Positions 13,251-26,218 of a DNA stretch of 64,000 nucleotides are shown here, one piece after another. Positions within the stretch are counted from its first letter, which is position 1. Each line of letters opens with the position of its first letter. The stretch lies in assembly GCF_021347895.1 (NCBI RefSeq), contig NC_067125.1:8762768-8826767 (forward strand), written 5' to 3'. Made by a program: the position numbers and the translations under genes. Under the pieces are notes generated by a model that saw only the letters and a program-made list of their open reading frames with translations, searched no databases and was not told the DNA's origin. Origin of the DNA: Acanthochromis polyacanthus (lineage: Eukaryota > Chordata > Actinopteri > Pomacentridae).

Positions 13251-15150
13251 CCATGGCAACCACTTACCAGCACCACATTTCCTAAACCACTTTCTCCCGT
13301 CATCATACTATTTTATTATTTTTGTATTCTTTATATGCCTTTAGTCAATTCATTAACCAGACCAGATACACCAATTTGAGAGATTATTGTACTAGATTGC
13401 ATCTTAACTGAAAATGCCATTCAAGGACAAAGACACTGAGCTGTTTATCTCAAAGCACCCCACTTGTAATATTTGGGTCATTCCATTAGAGGAGATTTGT
13501 GCTTCAAATTTTTGGAAAAATAAACCTTCTCTTTTACAATTCCCTGCTCCATATTCATCAATAATACTTAATACACCTATCAAAGGCTTGAGTGGCTCAG
13601 CTTACACATCAGTGGTACCATTTTTATTCTGTTTATTTGTTGTTTGCTGACCCTACTCTAATCACAGTAACAGGGTTGCTAATCCATGCTAACGTTAGCT
13701 TTTTCTCAGCAGTAGAAGCTAGATATTTAGCTAGCTCTTACTGCTGACCAAGAGGACAAACTTAGTGATGGGGGGAAAAGTAAAGAAAAAAGTCAAAATC
13801 ATTTTTCTTATCCTGATAGTATGCATAACAGGGTTACATGAGGTAGAGTGAGACATTCATTCAAGGCTGTCAATGTTATGAAACTATGAAACAGAAGAGA
13901 GGACATAACTTTGCTCTACCTATTCTTTAGGAAAACTGTTTGATGATGTTAATTCCAGTGTTTTATGTGATTCAGTTTTCTTCTTCTACCAGCTAAAAAG
14001 GTTTTGCTAACAGGGTTGTTGTGAGACACACATTCCATTCATAATAATTACAATTTAAAATATAATGTTGATTAAAAAAATGCTCCCATAACTACAAGAG
14101 AAATCAATGAAAAAAAAATCATACCAAAAAATTTTAAATTTAATTTTACTGGAGAGTCAATTTGCTCATCAGTGGATGGTACAAGAGAAAAATGTCATTT
14201 CAGGGGGAACTCCAGACTTATTTGGAATTTCAAAAATATTTTTAGACATTCTTTACTCCTAGTTTTTATTTTCGTTTTTTTTTTTAGATTTGGTCTCAGG
14301 ACAAGTAAATTTCACAACGACTGCATGTTTTAGTACTTCGTACATGGATTATTTGAAATTTGATGGGTGAGACGTAAAATGTCCTCCAATTCTGGAAGTA
14401 CCCATTTAGTTTTTCTGGACAAGAATTTAAAATTTGACCCAAAGTTGGACGTAAAGTTGGCAACTATGTAGTTATAAGTTGGCCCACACAACTTTCAAAA
14501 CTTCCTCTGTTGATAAATTTAAAGTCTCCAAGCACAAGCTGAGGTAAACCTCATGATGCAGAGTTTTCTCAAACTTCTCCTCCAGAGTCACTCGAGACAT
14601 TGCAACTGTTTTCTCCAAGTTGAGTTGAACTCCCTTTGACAAGTTAAACCTCATGAATGAAATCTGTGGCGTTCCCCTTTAAAGTTTCCGATACAGTCTT
14701 GGCTACTGTATCCCTGTGAAGAGTGGATCAGCAGGAGATGGTGATGACATGATGTAAGTAAACAGATGTGACGATGAAGCAAAGAGGAACAGAAGGGAGA
14801 TGGAGTGCATTACTTCCAGCTGGATATAGGAGAAAGACTTGTAAAGAGGAAAAAAAAGGAGAGCTAGAGGGGGTATGAGGGGAGAAAGGGTGCTGACAGG
14901 GTGAGATAAGGGGAGAAGGAACCAGGACCATGGAGGGAAAGAAAGAGGTGGAGAATTGGTAGTGACAGCGAGGTGAAAAAGCGCGGGGCTGAGGAAAGTG
15001 CAGCGAGAGAGATGTTGGAGGAGAGGAAGTGAACTGTGGGGATAGAGTGACACGGAGAGAAGGAAAGACCCAGAAGCAAAAGTATGACATTAATTGTGAC
15101 AGGTGAGAAGAGGAGGTGGGTGAGTGTTGTTATTGTGTGTTTGTGAGTCA
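13251..15150. other. No gene recognised; purine-rich tract
   Basis: Mostly AT-rich DNA. A purine-rich stretch at about 14840-15060 gives long minus-strand pyrimidine-coded frames of low complexity that I do not regard as genes. Confidence 0.4.
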
Positions 15151-15157
15151 CCTTCTA

Positions 15158-15212
15158 TGTATGTATGTATGTATGTATGTATGTGTATGTATATGTGTGT
15201 GTGTGTGTGTAG
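15158..15212. repeat. (TATG)n/(TG)n compound microsatellite
   Basis: A tetranucleotide TATG array passes into a short TG array. Confidence 0.95.
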
Positions 15213-15354
15213 GTGAGAAGCCGTATATAGGCCTGAGAGAGAGTGTGTGTAGTAAATTGGTGTCGACACGGCTAGCAGGTTGTGACATTAATTAGCAGGT
15301 CTCAGTGATGGCTGAAACCTAATCTCCCAGAGAAAGGAGACACCAGGAGACACA

Positions 15355-15473
<119 letters not shown>

Positions 15474-15578
15474 TCTGCTGGTCTCACTACCAGAGACTGA
15501 GGACACTGTCTTAATGTGGAGAAGATGTGTGGTTTGTGTACCTGCAGGTTTTTTTTCTGGATTTCTAAACTTCATTAA

Positions 15579-16189
15579 CCCTTCATTAACCCAGTGTAGC
15601 GCCGACGCTACAATTTGCATATGGATTTTTGATTGGCAGTAGATTTGAAACCAGATAAAATAGATCAATCTTTCTTTTTGCATATAAAATCTGTAAGTTC
15701 CACTAACATTTCACACACTCACCAGGTCTCAGAGCTCTTTTTGGTTGCAGTGATGGGTTTGTAAAAATACACAACAATGCACACAGAACAGAAATCTTTA
15801 ACAATCTCAAATTTTGCACTGCTTTTTATTTTTATTTTTTTACAGGTTACAAAACTGACCATATCTCAAAAAGCAAGTTATGTTCAGACTTCAAATGAAT
15901 TTCCTGTGGTTCCAAAGGACATTGTGCAACTTTTTTTTGCATTTACACATTTGAGGGATACAGCTATGCAATTTCTGTATTTTCAAATATGTGTGAAAAA
16001 AAAAAAAGATTTTCATTTTTTAGGGCTTATTTCACTTTTAAGCAATTTATTGTACTAGTTAAGACATATGTCAATACATATTATTGAAACTTGGGATATA
16101 AGGGTTACTTTTGATGTAAAGCAAATAAATGCTTCAAAAAATGTAAGACTATGTCCCAGCGGATTTGCACAGTGGTCGGTCTTAAAGGG
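15579..16189. mobile_element. TTAA-flanked piggyBac-like MITE
   Basis: A TTAA tetranucleotide sits at both ends (15575-15578 and 16190-16193). The element begins CCCTTCATTAACCCAGTG and ends CGGTCTTAAAGGG, so both termini start CCC inward of TTAA, as in piggyBac superfamily elements. The terminal match is short. A second TTAACCC 11 bp inside the left end leaves the exact left boundary open. No transposase frame is present. Confidence 0.5.
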
Positions 16190-16193
16190 TTAA

Positions 16194-17510
16194 TTTCACA
16201 ATCAAGACCAGGACAAGAATTTGAAGCAAATTTTATGGATCTGTTTTTCCTTTTATTCCTCTGCTCTGTGTTTGTGTGTGTGTATTGTGTTGACTTTGAA
16301 TTTTGCAGTCACATCATCTTCCTGTTATTCTGCCTTTATTGCCCCTGTGAGGGAAACTTGGAAGACAGTGACATTTATCGAAATTTAAAAGGGAAAAAAA
16401 AAAAAGAAATTACAGGGACAAAAAATAACAAAGTGTAAAAATCTAAAACCCCCTGATGTTTATAATCTGCCTCCCCTCCCCACTCAAACCACACACGGAG
16501 CATCAATAGACAATCTGGACCTGTTTAGTGATTGTCTAAGCAACAAGCATAAAATATGAATTTTGTTTTGTCTGTCTCTCATTTTCAGGAGGACATTAAA
16601 GTGAAGCCTCAGTGTTTGTAAACTTGGATCTTATTCCTCACATTTTCATCCTTTGTAAATATTCGTCACGGTTACATTTTACTCACCCACTCCCTTGTAG
16701 AGATTTTGGAAAACATTAGATTCAAGCACAAATGATGTCAACTGGGTCAAGAGGCATTTAGCTTTTACCCACAACTGCAGCCTTTGTTTATTCTATTGAG
16801 GACAACTTTGTCATTTGTAAACTCACAAATTCGAGCAGTCTTCTTGTTTCTACGTTGCTCAGTTGAATCAAAATAAGTGCAGGTGTCATACGTATATATG
16901 GCTGTGTAGACTAAACTGAAACTGATCCTCCATGCAACCCCATCACCAGACAGGAATGCTTCCACTGGTTAATTCTTCAAGACCCCAGAATGTGTTCAGT
17001 GTCAACATTTTTTTGTTGTTCAAATGCCAGTGATATTTTTTTTTATGTCTGGACATAGCTATGAGCACATAAGAGAAACATCATGGTTATAGTAAATAAA
17101 CTATGGTTCGGGTGGCTTCTAGACTGACAACGTGAATAGAATGTGATAATGTGAATGAGGTCAGTTATTGGGATAAACCTGAAAACACAAAGAATGACCG
17201 AGCGAGTTTCTGGATCTCAACTGTGCTATTTTGGTTTACTCTCACCACTTTTATAATGCTTTTTTTTGGATGCAACAGGCTGGTGTTTTGAGAGAAAACA
17301 CATTGTGCATCACCTGCTCAGGACTAGCTGGCGAACATAGTGGAGTGAGATTCAGATGTCTGGTAGGGACCAAAAATTGAGCTAAAAGAAAGTGAATGGA
17401 CTAACTTAACCAGGTGGCCAGACATACAACTCTGCTTCAAAGATGTTACTGCAGGACTGTTGAGTGTTTAACCAATGACGTAAGAATAAGTTCCCCACAT
17501 AAACACAAAG
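16194..17510. other. No gene recognised
   Basis: AT-rich, with no recognised element or coding similarity. Confidence 0.4.
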
Positions 17511-17802
17511 TGGGGTTGCACAGTCGCTCTGTGATTAGCAATTTCGCCTTGCAGCTAGAAGATCCACGGTTTGTGTCCCCACCTTCCTGGGATCTTTCTG
17601 CATGGAGTTTGCATGTTCTCCCTGTGCATGTGTGGCTTTTCTCCAGGTTCTCCAGCTTCCTCCCACAGTCCAAAAATATGCTGAGGTTAACTGATGATTC
17701 TAAATTGTCTGTAGGTGTGAATGTGAGTGTGATTGTTTGTCTCTATGTGTAGCCTTGTGATAGACTGGTGACCTGTCCAGGTGTCCCCTGTCTTCACCCT
17801 AA
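17511..17802 (+). mobile_element. tRNA-derived SINE, 5' part (interrupted)
   Basis: Same family as the intact copy at 38,486-38,836. The head carries an A-box-like GTGATTAGC and a B-box-like GGTTTGTGTCCC, followed by a shared body including GAGTTTGCATGTTCTCCCTG and TCCTCCCACAGTCCAAAAA. It breaks off at CCCTAA, where a DNA transposon has inserted. The 3' part resumes at 18,325. Confidence 0.85.
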
Positions 17803-18321
17803 AGGCTGGGTTATGCTTTCTGCACGAATGAGCTGCGCGGCAATCCACACGAGAGAACATGTGTGACTTTATACTTCGTGCGGCGTCTGCTCCCGAACTG
17901 CAGGGGGCAGTGTATTGTAAACACACGTCTACCTAGTCTACTCTAGTACTAAACTAGAGTAGAAGAAGTCTGCCATTGTTTACATCACTTAAAACATGGC
18001 ATTTTATCGAATAAAACCATTTCAGCAGTTAGTTTTAATTTCATACCATGAATTGTTCATAACCCTGTTGTCACGGTGATCTCTATGTGATGAATCAATT
18101 AAATGCCCGTATTTCTAGACTTCAGCTCCGAGTAGGTCCTGGTCCTCTGCCATGTTTTTCTGCGTGGCTTTGTTCGTGTAGTTAGAAAAATGTGGAGGTG
18201 CACAATGCGGAAATTTTCCCCGTGAGAAGGGCCGCTCAAGGGGGTGTAGCTGCTAAAATGATGCAATTTATCTGCATGGATCCGCACAAACCTGGCGGAC
18301 ACGGAAGGCATAAAACAAGGA
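17803..18321. mobile_element. Harbinger-like element inside SINE
   Basis: A 519-bp insertion splits the SINE. The left end AGGCTGGGTTATGCTTTCTG and the reverse complement of the right end, which contains TTTTATGCCTTCCGTG, are imperfect inverted repeats. The flanking triplets are TAA (17,800-17,802) and CAA (18,322-18,324), consistent with a mutated 3-bp TAA duplication as in PIF/Harbinger elements. The open frames inside are short and unrecognised, so it is non-autonomous. Confidence 0.55.
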
Positions 18322-18324
18322 CAA

Positions 18325-18399
18325 GTCAGCTGGGACAGACTCCAGTCCCCTGGCCCCCTAATGACGATAAATCGGTGTGTAGATAATGATATGAATGGA
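18325..18399 (+). mobile_element. tRNA-derived SINE, 3' part
   Basis: Continues the SINE after the inserted element: GTCAGCTGGGACAGACTCCA and a degenerate ending that corresponds to the GGATGGATGG tail of the intact copy. Confidence 0.8.
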
Positions 18400-20084
18400 C
18401 ATAAACACAAAGTAAATTAAATTACTGCATTCAGTTTGCTTCTGCTGCACCCAAGAGTCCAAAAACACACCCTCAAAATACATTCATCAGTACGATTTAA
18501 CCATGCTACACCCATCCACCACCGTGACCTGCACAAAGGGCTCTCTACTTTCTGCGTTGGCTCTGAACTCTTCCATCAGCCAGAGGTGCACAATCATCCA
18601 GATCCTATTTCCTAAGAGAAGGTTTCCAGCGGACGACGTTTTGTGCTAACTGAAGGTGAACTCTAAGGCATCAGATGATTTCTGTTGAATTTAACGATTT
18701 TGGAAATCTTTTGGACGCTTGCACCAAAGTTTATGTTTCCCACATGTTCACGAATGGAGGTAAATGTGAGAATGAGACCCGGGTTAACAAATACCAGAAT
18801 TCCCTCTTCACAGTACAGACAGCTTCGATCATCATTAATCCGTGTGTCAGTCTAATAAACTTTTTGCTTTTTGTTACTTCCACAAACTGATGCACTCAAA
18901 GACTGCAGGTTTAAAAAGACTCAGAGTTTAAGGGAACACACACACCCATCCTTTGTCCGCAGCAGACATACAATCAACAGTAGTGGACAGCAGTGAATGT
19001 GTATAACCCTTGGCCTGCAGGGATCACATGTCTCCAGCTTACCTAAACACGCGTGACAAGAGCACACGCTTGTGACAGCCTGTACGGTAAGCAGGTCAAA
19101 GTGCAACACGGAGACACGGCGATACATAGAGGCAGAAGGAGAGAAGACAGGGAGAGACAGATAGAGGTAGCCTTTCATTCAGAAGTCTGAGAACTCGTAG
19201 GACTCAGACATACACAACCAGTTAGCGCTGTTTATAAAAGCCAGCAGCAGAACCAATGCAAACCATACGTGGTGTGGAGACACCAGGGTGAGTAAGTCGG
19301 AGCATGTGTGTCTGCGTAAGTGTATGTGTGCTGTGCCAAAGCACAACAGAGCTGATGTATTTTTTTTTTAAACAAGCATACCTCTCAAGGAGCTGAATCC
19401 AGTTCCCTCCCTGGCTTCTCCCGAGTTCTCTCCTGACCAGGTCTGGTTTTGGTTCTCAACATTTCAGCCTTCCTGTGGGTCCAAAACCACAGCCACAGTT
19501 CACAGTATCTGTCCCTGCTGTGCCATAGGTAAAACTGTTTTGATTTGCCTTTCATCACGTTCAGACAAAAGCAGAACAAGGCTGGGCAGGGGAAAGTAGT
19601 GATGCACAGAACCGTAGTGTTTAAGAGATGAATATCATGAGACAACGTGGGTGTATAAAGTATATCTACAGACACAGATACAGACAGTGTGCATGCAGTA
19701 GGAAGCTGGTGTGAATTAGAGACACCTAGACTCACAATGCCTGGAGAATGGTCTGACTGCACCTCAGCATCAATCTGTTGCAGGGGAAACACACTCTGGC
19801 TTTTTTTCTATTTTCTTAACATTTTCTTAAATAACTGGGTTGCCGTTCTGCATGATCCAAACCCTCTGCACAATTTCAAATTTCCAGTGTAGTACCTTTG
19901 CTGGTCAGAGATCGTTGCTTCCAGTGGTGACATGGAACTTAAAAATGGTACATAGGTAGGAGAAGTGAAGTGGAAAGCTGCGTAAAATTAACGACCATTG
20001 GCAGTCTTATACCCACGTCTACATCCGGTGACTGAGACTAATGGTATGAGTCCCTAGGATCTATTTCATTAATATTTTTCATTC
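18400..20084. other. No gene recognised
   Basis: No recognised coding exon or repeat terminus. A donor-like AGG/GTGAGT near 19,288 has no convincing partner acceptor. Confidence 0.4.
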
Positions 20085-20723
20085 ATTACTCCGCTAAGGA
20101 ACGGCAGAGTTATGCGATGATCGCTGTACATTTGTCTGACCATCTGTTCGTAACATTACTCAAAAACGGATTAATGGATTTGGATGAAACTTTCAGGGAA
20201 GGTCAGAAATGACATAAGGACCAAGTGATTACATTTTGGCAGTGATGCAGCTTATAGTCTGGATCCACGGATTTGTTAAAGATTTCTGTATCATTGTGAC
20301 ATAGTGGCGTGGAGTCACTACTATGACAAGTGAACACTACATCAGCTGTCTGCTGACGATCACGATTGCGATCCTACTGCAAATCGTCCGCTGCAGACTC
20401 ATCGGTCGAAAATGAAATTAAATGAAATGAGGCAAGAAATGAATGATTAAATTGTGGGGGTGTTTCCGAGTCCCATCAGTTCCCACCGCCTGCTGCATAA
20501 TTAGGTCATGTGATTCTTTATCCGTACATAACGTACACGTGCATAACACACGCCTGTGCTCAGCGCAAGGTCATATTGTTTGTGGGTACATCTATATTAA
20601 ATGGCCACATTCTCTAGTGCTGTGATTTCTGTTGCGAATTTTATCAAGTTTTCAGCCTTTGGAAATGATACAATGACTGAGCAGCCTTGGTGGAGTACTG
20701 CGCTCTATGAGTGCTTTTCTTGT
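20085..20723 (-). repeat. GGCGGAATAATAA repeat family, copy B (long form)
   Basis: Opens with ATTACTCCGCTAAGGAACGG and ends GAGTGCTTTTCTTGT. The uninterrupted long form, it serves as the empty-site reference for insertions in copies C and D. It carries TTGGATGAAACTTTCAGGG and TATAGTCTGGATCCACGG blocks shared by all copies. Confidence 0.8.
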
Positions 20724-22387
20724 CTATGTGAAACGCTCCACAGTGCACTCTGGTACTGCCCAATGCATTCCGAGCGATGTGGCATTGAGATCTCGGCTAC
20801 TTTATGTAAGAGGCTAACCCTCATTTCTTGCCTCAGATGTTTTCAGATAACCATTTCACTGAACTCGTTTTCATAATTAAAAAGAAAGTTTGAGTGAGCC
20901 ACCATGTTGGTCGGAGCATGTATGCAGCTACCTTCTGGTGAAGGAAAGCGCCTGTTGTCAAACATCTAGACACCACCTAGTGGCATACTGGTGACATGTC
21001 TGGCAAACGTGGAATGTTGGAAAGTAGCGTGATGCCTTGCATGTAAAAAACACCCCCGTGGGCACGTACTATAAGAGTCAACAAACAGTTCGTAGGAAGA
21101 TTCAAGGTTCATCCAGCTGCAGGAGTGGTTTCCAATTCTGACATTTGTTTTTACCTTTCCCAGATTTCTGCCCAACCCAATTGTAATTCATTTTATTATT
21201 ATTTTGACCTACTCATGAATAACTAAGGTGCCCTCTGAGCACACCCTCTGAGCACACACACTTACACACTCTTATGTTCCATCAGTTCTTAGCAGGGTAA
21301 ATTAAGTTATTATATCTGAGGCTCAGAATCAAACACCACACTTTGCTTCTCCTTCAGTTGTTTCACTTCCCATCTCTTTATCTGCTTCTTCTCTTACTTC
21401 TGTCTCTTTGAGAGACTCAAGGAGAAATTAGCCAAATGAGACCATGGAGTCTCATTTGTCCAAACCCCAGACTAGATTTCTAGGTTCCTTGCTACAGCAC
21501 TTTCTGCTACACCATCACTCATTCACTCGAACAAATTACCTCCATTAAACTATTATGTTAATTAAAAGGCATGCTCTTTGTTAGTGTATGACCTACATAA
21601 GAGATGATGTGTTGAAGACCTTACACGAACCTTAGAAAAGTAATGTTTTACGACTGACTGTGATCTTTCGCTAACTTTCCTCAAGTGGTTTTAGCTGCAT
21701 GACCTTAACCCAACCTTAGAGTGTACATGAATCATGTTTGTAACACTATATGCATTTGTGAAAGTACAGTGTTAAAGGTTCGGAAAAGTTCATGGTTAAA
21801 CAAAATAAACCACCAGAAAGTATCATTACGATCCTCTCTCTACTCAAGAATGCATTTTGGTCAGTGCTGCTTCTCTGAAATGATGGAGAGTCACTATACA
21901 ATACACAAGGTCACAGTCTGGCCCCTGTTTGTCACTGTTGTCGGTTCAAACTCACCAAAAACAAAGTCATTTAAAATCAGAGTTGAGGGCGTGTACATAC
22001 GAGAATGATTACCGACATCACTAAAATGGAGGATGGATGGTGGAAACTTCAGCTCAGACTTCTTGGTCCTCATAGAAGATGAGGTGCTAATGGGAGGAAT
22101 AAGGCTGGGCAACAGGAGGTCTGGAAGGCAGAAAGACAGAATTATGATAATGTTGAATGAATGTAGGGATTCTGACAGCGTGAGAAAGCAAAGGTTATGT
22201 GAGAAAACAGAACAGCAGGAACAACACATATTCACCTACAGAGGAAAAAAAACGACAGAATGTGAGGGAACAAAGCTGCTTTATTGAACTAATGCCTCAG
22301 CTTTATTGCTAGTTTGGAGGCCAATCCTGGCCCAGTTTACAGATTAAACAAGTGTGATGTGGAAACTTGAAGTTTGTGTTGCACTTA
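20724..22387. other. No gene recognised
   Basis: No recognised gene or mobile-element end. Confidence 0.4.
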
Positions 22388-22602
22388 CACTACCAGTCAA
22401 AAGTTTGGACACACCTTCTCATTCAATGCTTTTTATTTGTTTGTATTATTTTCTACGAGGTAGATTAATACTAAAGATTCACATTTTTTTGTTTGCATAT
22501 ACATTCCATATGTATTCTTTTATAGTTTTGATGTCTTCAGTATTAATCTACAATGTAGAAAATAATTCAATAAAAAAACTACCAACCTTTTGGCTGGTAG
22601 TG
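22388..22602. mobile_element. Second Tc1-type MITE family, full length
   Basis: Termini CACTACCAGTCAAAAGTTTG and CCTTTTGGCTGGTAGTG are inverted repeats. A TA lies immediately outside both ends (22,386-22,387 and 22,603-22,604). The near-palindromic interior contains AGATTAATACTAAAGATTC and its inverted counterpart. A second copy is at 43.46 kb. No coding capacity. Confidence 0.85.
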
Positions 22603-22604
22603 TA

Positions 22605-24463
22605 TGTAACCTTTCAGTGATATAGCAGACACGTTTTACATAACAGAAAGTAACCATCTTATACTAAATAAAGCAATTTCCCATGAATAAAATACATTTT
22701 CTAGCCTCAATTTTGCATTAGAGCCTGTGTATTGAACAATCAAATCTATGGGAAAATACAGAATCAAAACTTCTTTTTCTGCTAAAACTTGTTAATTATA
22801 TTGAAGTTGTTAAAAAAATTAACAGTAGTAAACTTATATTTAATGATTAAATAAAAAAATGAAATATGTTTGAATTTATGATGAATTTGTGAATGTAATT
22901 TCATGTCATTGTATTTAAACTTTTGAGTCAGACTGACTGAAGTTTTTGAATTTTTCAGTGAGGAAGAAAACATAAATGTCAGGATAAATTTGTTTTTGCA
23001 CAGAAAACATATCAGGTGCAAATTTTTTACTCAAAGCAAATCACTTTCATGTATTTTATATGCATGTAAGTACTTCTGGGGGGAAGATTTAAGACTAGAC
23101 AATGATTGTGGTAATAGAAAAGGCCCAAATTAATTGTAGGTCTGAGACGGGACACAAACTGTGACCTCCTGCATGACAGGCTGACACGTTAACGGCCATC
23201 CTCCACCCCCACAACCTCTTCTGTTTCAGGCCTGGATATAGGCCCATTTGGAAACATGTAGTGGACATACACGCTGTTCTGTTCACACTGTGGAGGATGC
23301 ACACAGGCTGCTTGGTGATGAATGAGAGAATCTATGTCACACGCACTCTTGCTCAGAATTCATAGAAACTAAAAAAATAGACTTTTCTTTCTGTCTGACT
23401 TTTTTATGCCATGGTACTGACATATGGCATTTCAAGTTAATTGTGAGGTGAGGAACCATCCAGGATGGATACATTTCCAAGCATACTGAGCTTTTAAATC
23501 ACAGGGAAACAATGAGGTCTTCAGATTTGATGGTTTTCTGTTTGTTTCTTTATGTATTCTCATCCCAAACTCCTCATAGTGTCATCAGTGTGCAAAATCA
23601 CATATTCAGACCTAAATGGGCACACTTCCATTTAAACACAAAAATGCATGATCCCAAATGTAACGCAAGCCTCATGAAGAATTTCAAGGGTGAAACATGA
23701 ACTCTGTCCCAGATCACAACAGCAGAATCACATTGGATAGATGCTGCCTCTGGTACAATGACAGGAAATCAGCTTTGCTCAGGCTGCAGCTTTGACTTGG
23801 TCAATTTCACGCTTCTCTTTTCGGGGGAGAGGAGAGCGGGACCTAATTCAAAAGTGTTTGGGAATGGCCTACATTGGGTGTAGCCGCTGACTTCGGCTCA
23901 ATTTCAAATACTTGTGTGGGTGTGGGGGTGTGTGTGTCTGGTTCTTTCTCTGCCCAGAAGTTCACTTCTGAGGTACTTGGCATGACTTTTTTTGTTTTTT
24001 CCAGCCCTTTCCCATACCTTTCAGATCTCGCTTGGTCCCTCTTACTCAAATTCCTTCGCCCTTTCACCACTTTCGCTGTCTCCGTCTTCCAACTGTTCTT
24101 ACTTTACCTATTTCCCTGCCTTTTTCCCTCTCTTCTCCTCTTTCACAGCCTCTCAGCCTACGTCTCTCTTTTACCTGCGATCGCTTTCAGCTTCTCCTGT
24201 CTTACCTTCCGTCCTCCGCTGCGCTGTATTCCCAGCGGACAGGGCCCATGGATAGCAAACGCAGGGTGTGTGTGTGTTTAGATATGTGTGTGAAAGTCTG
24301 AAAGAAAGGGGGGGAGAAAGAAAAAGAAAAAGGTAGAAGGAGGGAGCGAGAAAGAGAATCCCTCAAGGCAGTGACGATATGGAAGGACACTCCAGAGACC
24401 AAGACTGAAAGACTGCTCTCCTAATGAGGAAGATAGGATAGAGCTGGAGGAATGTGTGTGTTT

Positions 24464-24464
<1 letters not shown>
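22605..24464. other. No gene recognised; AT-rich
   Basis: The first 500 bp are very AT-rich. The open frames at 23.9-24.3 kb come from a pyrimidine-rich tract and are not recognisable proteins. Confidence 0.4.

Positions 24465-24511
<47 letters not shown>
24465..24511. repeat. (TG)n microsatellite
   Basis: TG array, nearly uninterrupted. Confidence 0.95.
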
Positions 24512-24513
<2 letters not shown>

Positions 24514-24632
24514 GTGAGACAAGAGGAGGAGGATGAGCACATTATATAAATTACGTCCATGTGGGCTTTTTTTTGTGCATTTGTATGTGAGTGAGTGACC
24601 AAACTCACTAAGTGCATTATTTCACTCATGTG

Positions 24633-24635
<3 letters not shown>

Positions 24636-24698
<63 letters not shown>

Positions 24699-24729
24699 TG
24701 TGTGAGTGTGTGTGTGTGTGTGTGTGTGT
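24636..24729. repeat. (TG)n microsatellite with AG interruptions
   Basis: About 47 TG units with two GAG interruptions. Further short TG and CA tracts continue to 25,088. Confidence 0.95.
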
Positions 24730-25378
24730 TGTCTCAGCTCAGTAAGTCCTACATACGTTTCCTGCTGAATGAACTGAATCATGGTGATGGATACGAGGCA
24801 GCTGCCAGCTAATGAGATATGGAATGTGTGTGTGTGTGTGCGTCTGAACTGTACTCACACTGTATATCGTTCGTGCAACATACTGTATATATCGCGAGTG
24901 TGTGTGTGTGTCTGTGTGTATACTGACTGACCCCCTCGGCTGTTTGCAGTAGCGCCGCAGTATTTTAGCTAACAACTGTGTATAGAGGGAGAGAGAGACA
25001 TTACACTCGCTGTCTGACACTTCAGCCTGGAGGTAGGACAGAGGGAAGCTGACACACACACACATCAACACACACATCAACACACACATCCTAACTAGAC
25101 ACAGGAGAGAGAAAGTGGGAGAGATGAAGTTGCAGACAGTGAAATGAGAACACAGAGTGAAATGTGGAAATGGAGATAAGTATTTAAGATAGAGGCAAAG
25201 ACAGACAGATATTATGTTATCATGACAGCATACAATCCGTCATGCAGTTCAGTCTGAGTCAGAGGAAGAGGCCCATCATGGACTGAAGCAGCTGATAGTC
25301 AAAGCTGAATGAAAATGCTGTAAGACAAACAGTATTTGCATGGGTTTTTAAAATTGACTTTTCAGTAAATAGTTGGTG

Positions 25379-26218
25379 TTATTACTCCGTCAAGGTACGA
25401 CGGATTTATGTGACGACTGACGACATCTGCCTGTCTGTCTGTCTGTCTGTCTGTCTGTTAGCAACATTATTCAAAAACAGCTTAATGGATTTGGATGAAA
25501 TTTTCAGGGAAGGTCAGAAATGACACAAGAAACAAGTCATTAGATTTTGACATTGATATGGCTTATAGTCTGGATCCACAGATTTGTTAAAGATTTCTGT
25601 ATCGTGTGATAGCGGCACAGCGTCACTGTAACCATGACAACAAGTGAACACTGCGGCAGCTGCCTGTTGACGATCACACGACTGTGATCCAACTACAAAT
25701 CCACCGCTGTGGACTTATCAGGACTTGTCCGTCAGAAATCAGACAAGGGACAATTAATTAAATTCTAGGGGTGTTTTTGAGTCCCATTAATTTCCGCCAT
25801 CCAGAACATATTTAGATCACACGATTCGGTATCCGTATTAGGGCCGAACCCAAATATCTGAATATTCGAATATTGGGTCGTTATGGTGATATCCAAATAT
25901 TTATTTTAAGATCTGAATATTTGGATTTCATCCCCCCCGAACCGCTCTGATATTCGTCATTAACCGGGGCCAAATATCTGAATCCTAGAAATTGCTCTTC
26001 GGGCCAGCCTTAATCTGTACATAACATACACATGCATAACACACACTTGTGCTCAGCGCAGCACCATTTTGTTTGTGGGTACATCTATATTAAATGGTCA
26101 CATTCTATAGTGTCGTGATTTTTGCCACAAATTTTTGCAAGAGTTCAGCCGTCAGAAATCACACAATGACTGAGCAGCCTTGACGGAGTACTGCACTCTC
26201 TAAATGCCTTTCTTGTTT
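25379..26218 (-). repeat. GGCGGAATAATAA repeat family, copy C with nested hAT MITE
   Basis: Long form of the family, running from TTATTACTCCGTCAAGG to GCCTTTCTTGTTT. It is enlarged relative to copy B by one 174-bp insertion plus its 8-bp duplication. Confidence 0.8.
25839..26012. mobile_element. 174-bp hAT-type MITE nested in copy C
   Basis: Starts TAGGGCCGAACCC and ends GGGCCAGCCTTA; these are imperfect inverted termini. The flanking octamers are ATCCGTAT and ATCTGTAC, each one substitution from ATCCGTAC in the uninterrupted copy B. An 8-bp target duplication is the hAT signature. The interior is AT-rich with GAATATTCGAATATT palindromes and no coding capacity. Confidence 0.8.

Noticed and set aside
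14703..15151. Overlapping minus-strand frames rich in Ser, Pro, Leu and Phe
   Set aside because: All come from a purine-rich tract read on the opposite strand. Three frames are open at once, which indicates composition, not coding.
23843..24402. Several overlapping frames on both strands
   Set aside because: Low-complexity pyrimidine/purine tract with multiple simultaneous open frames.
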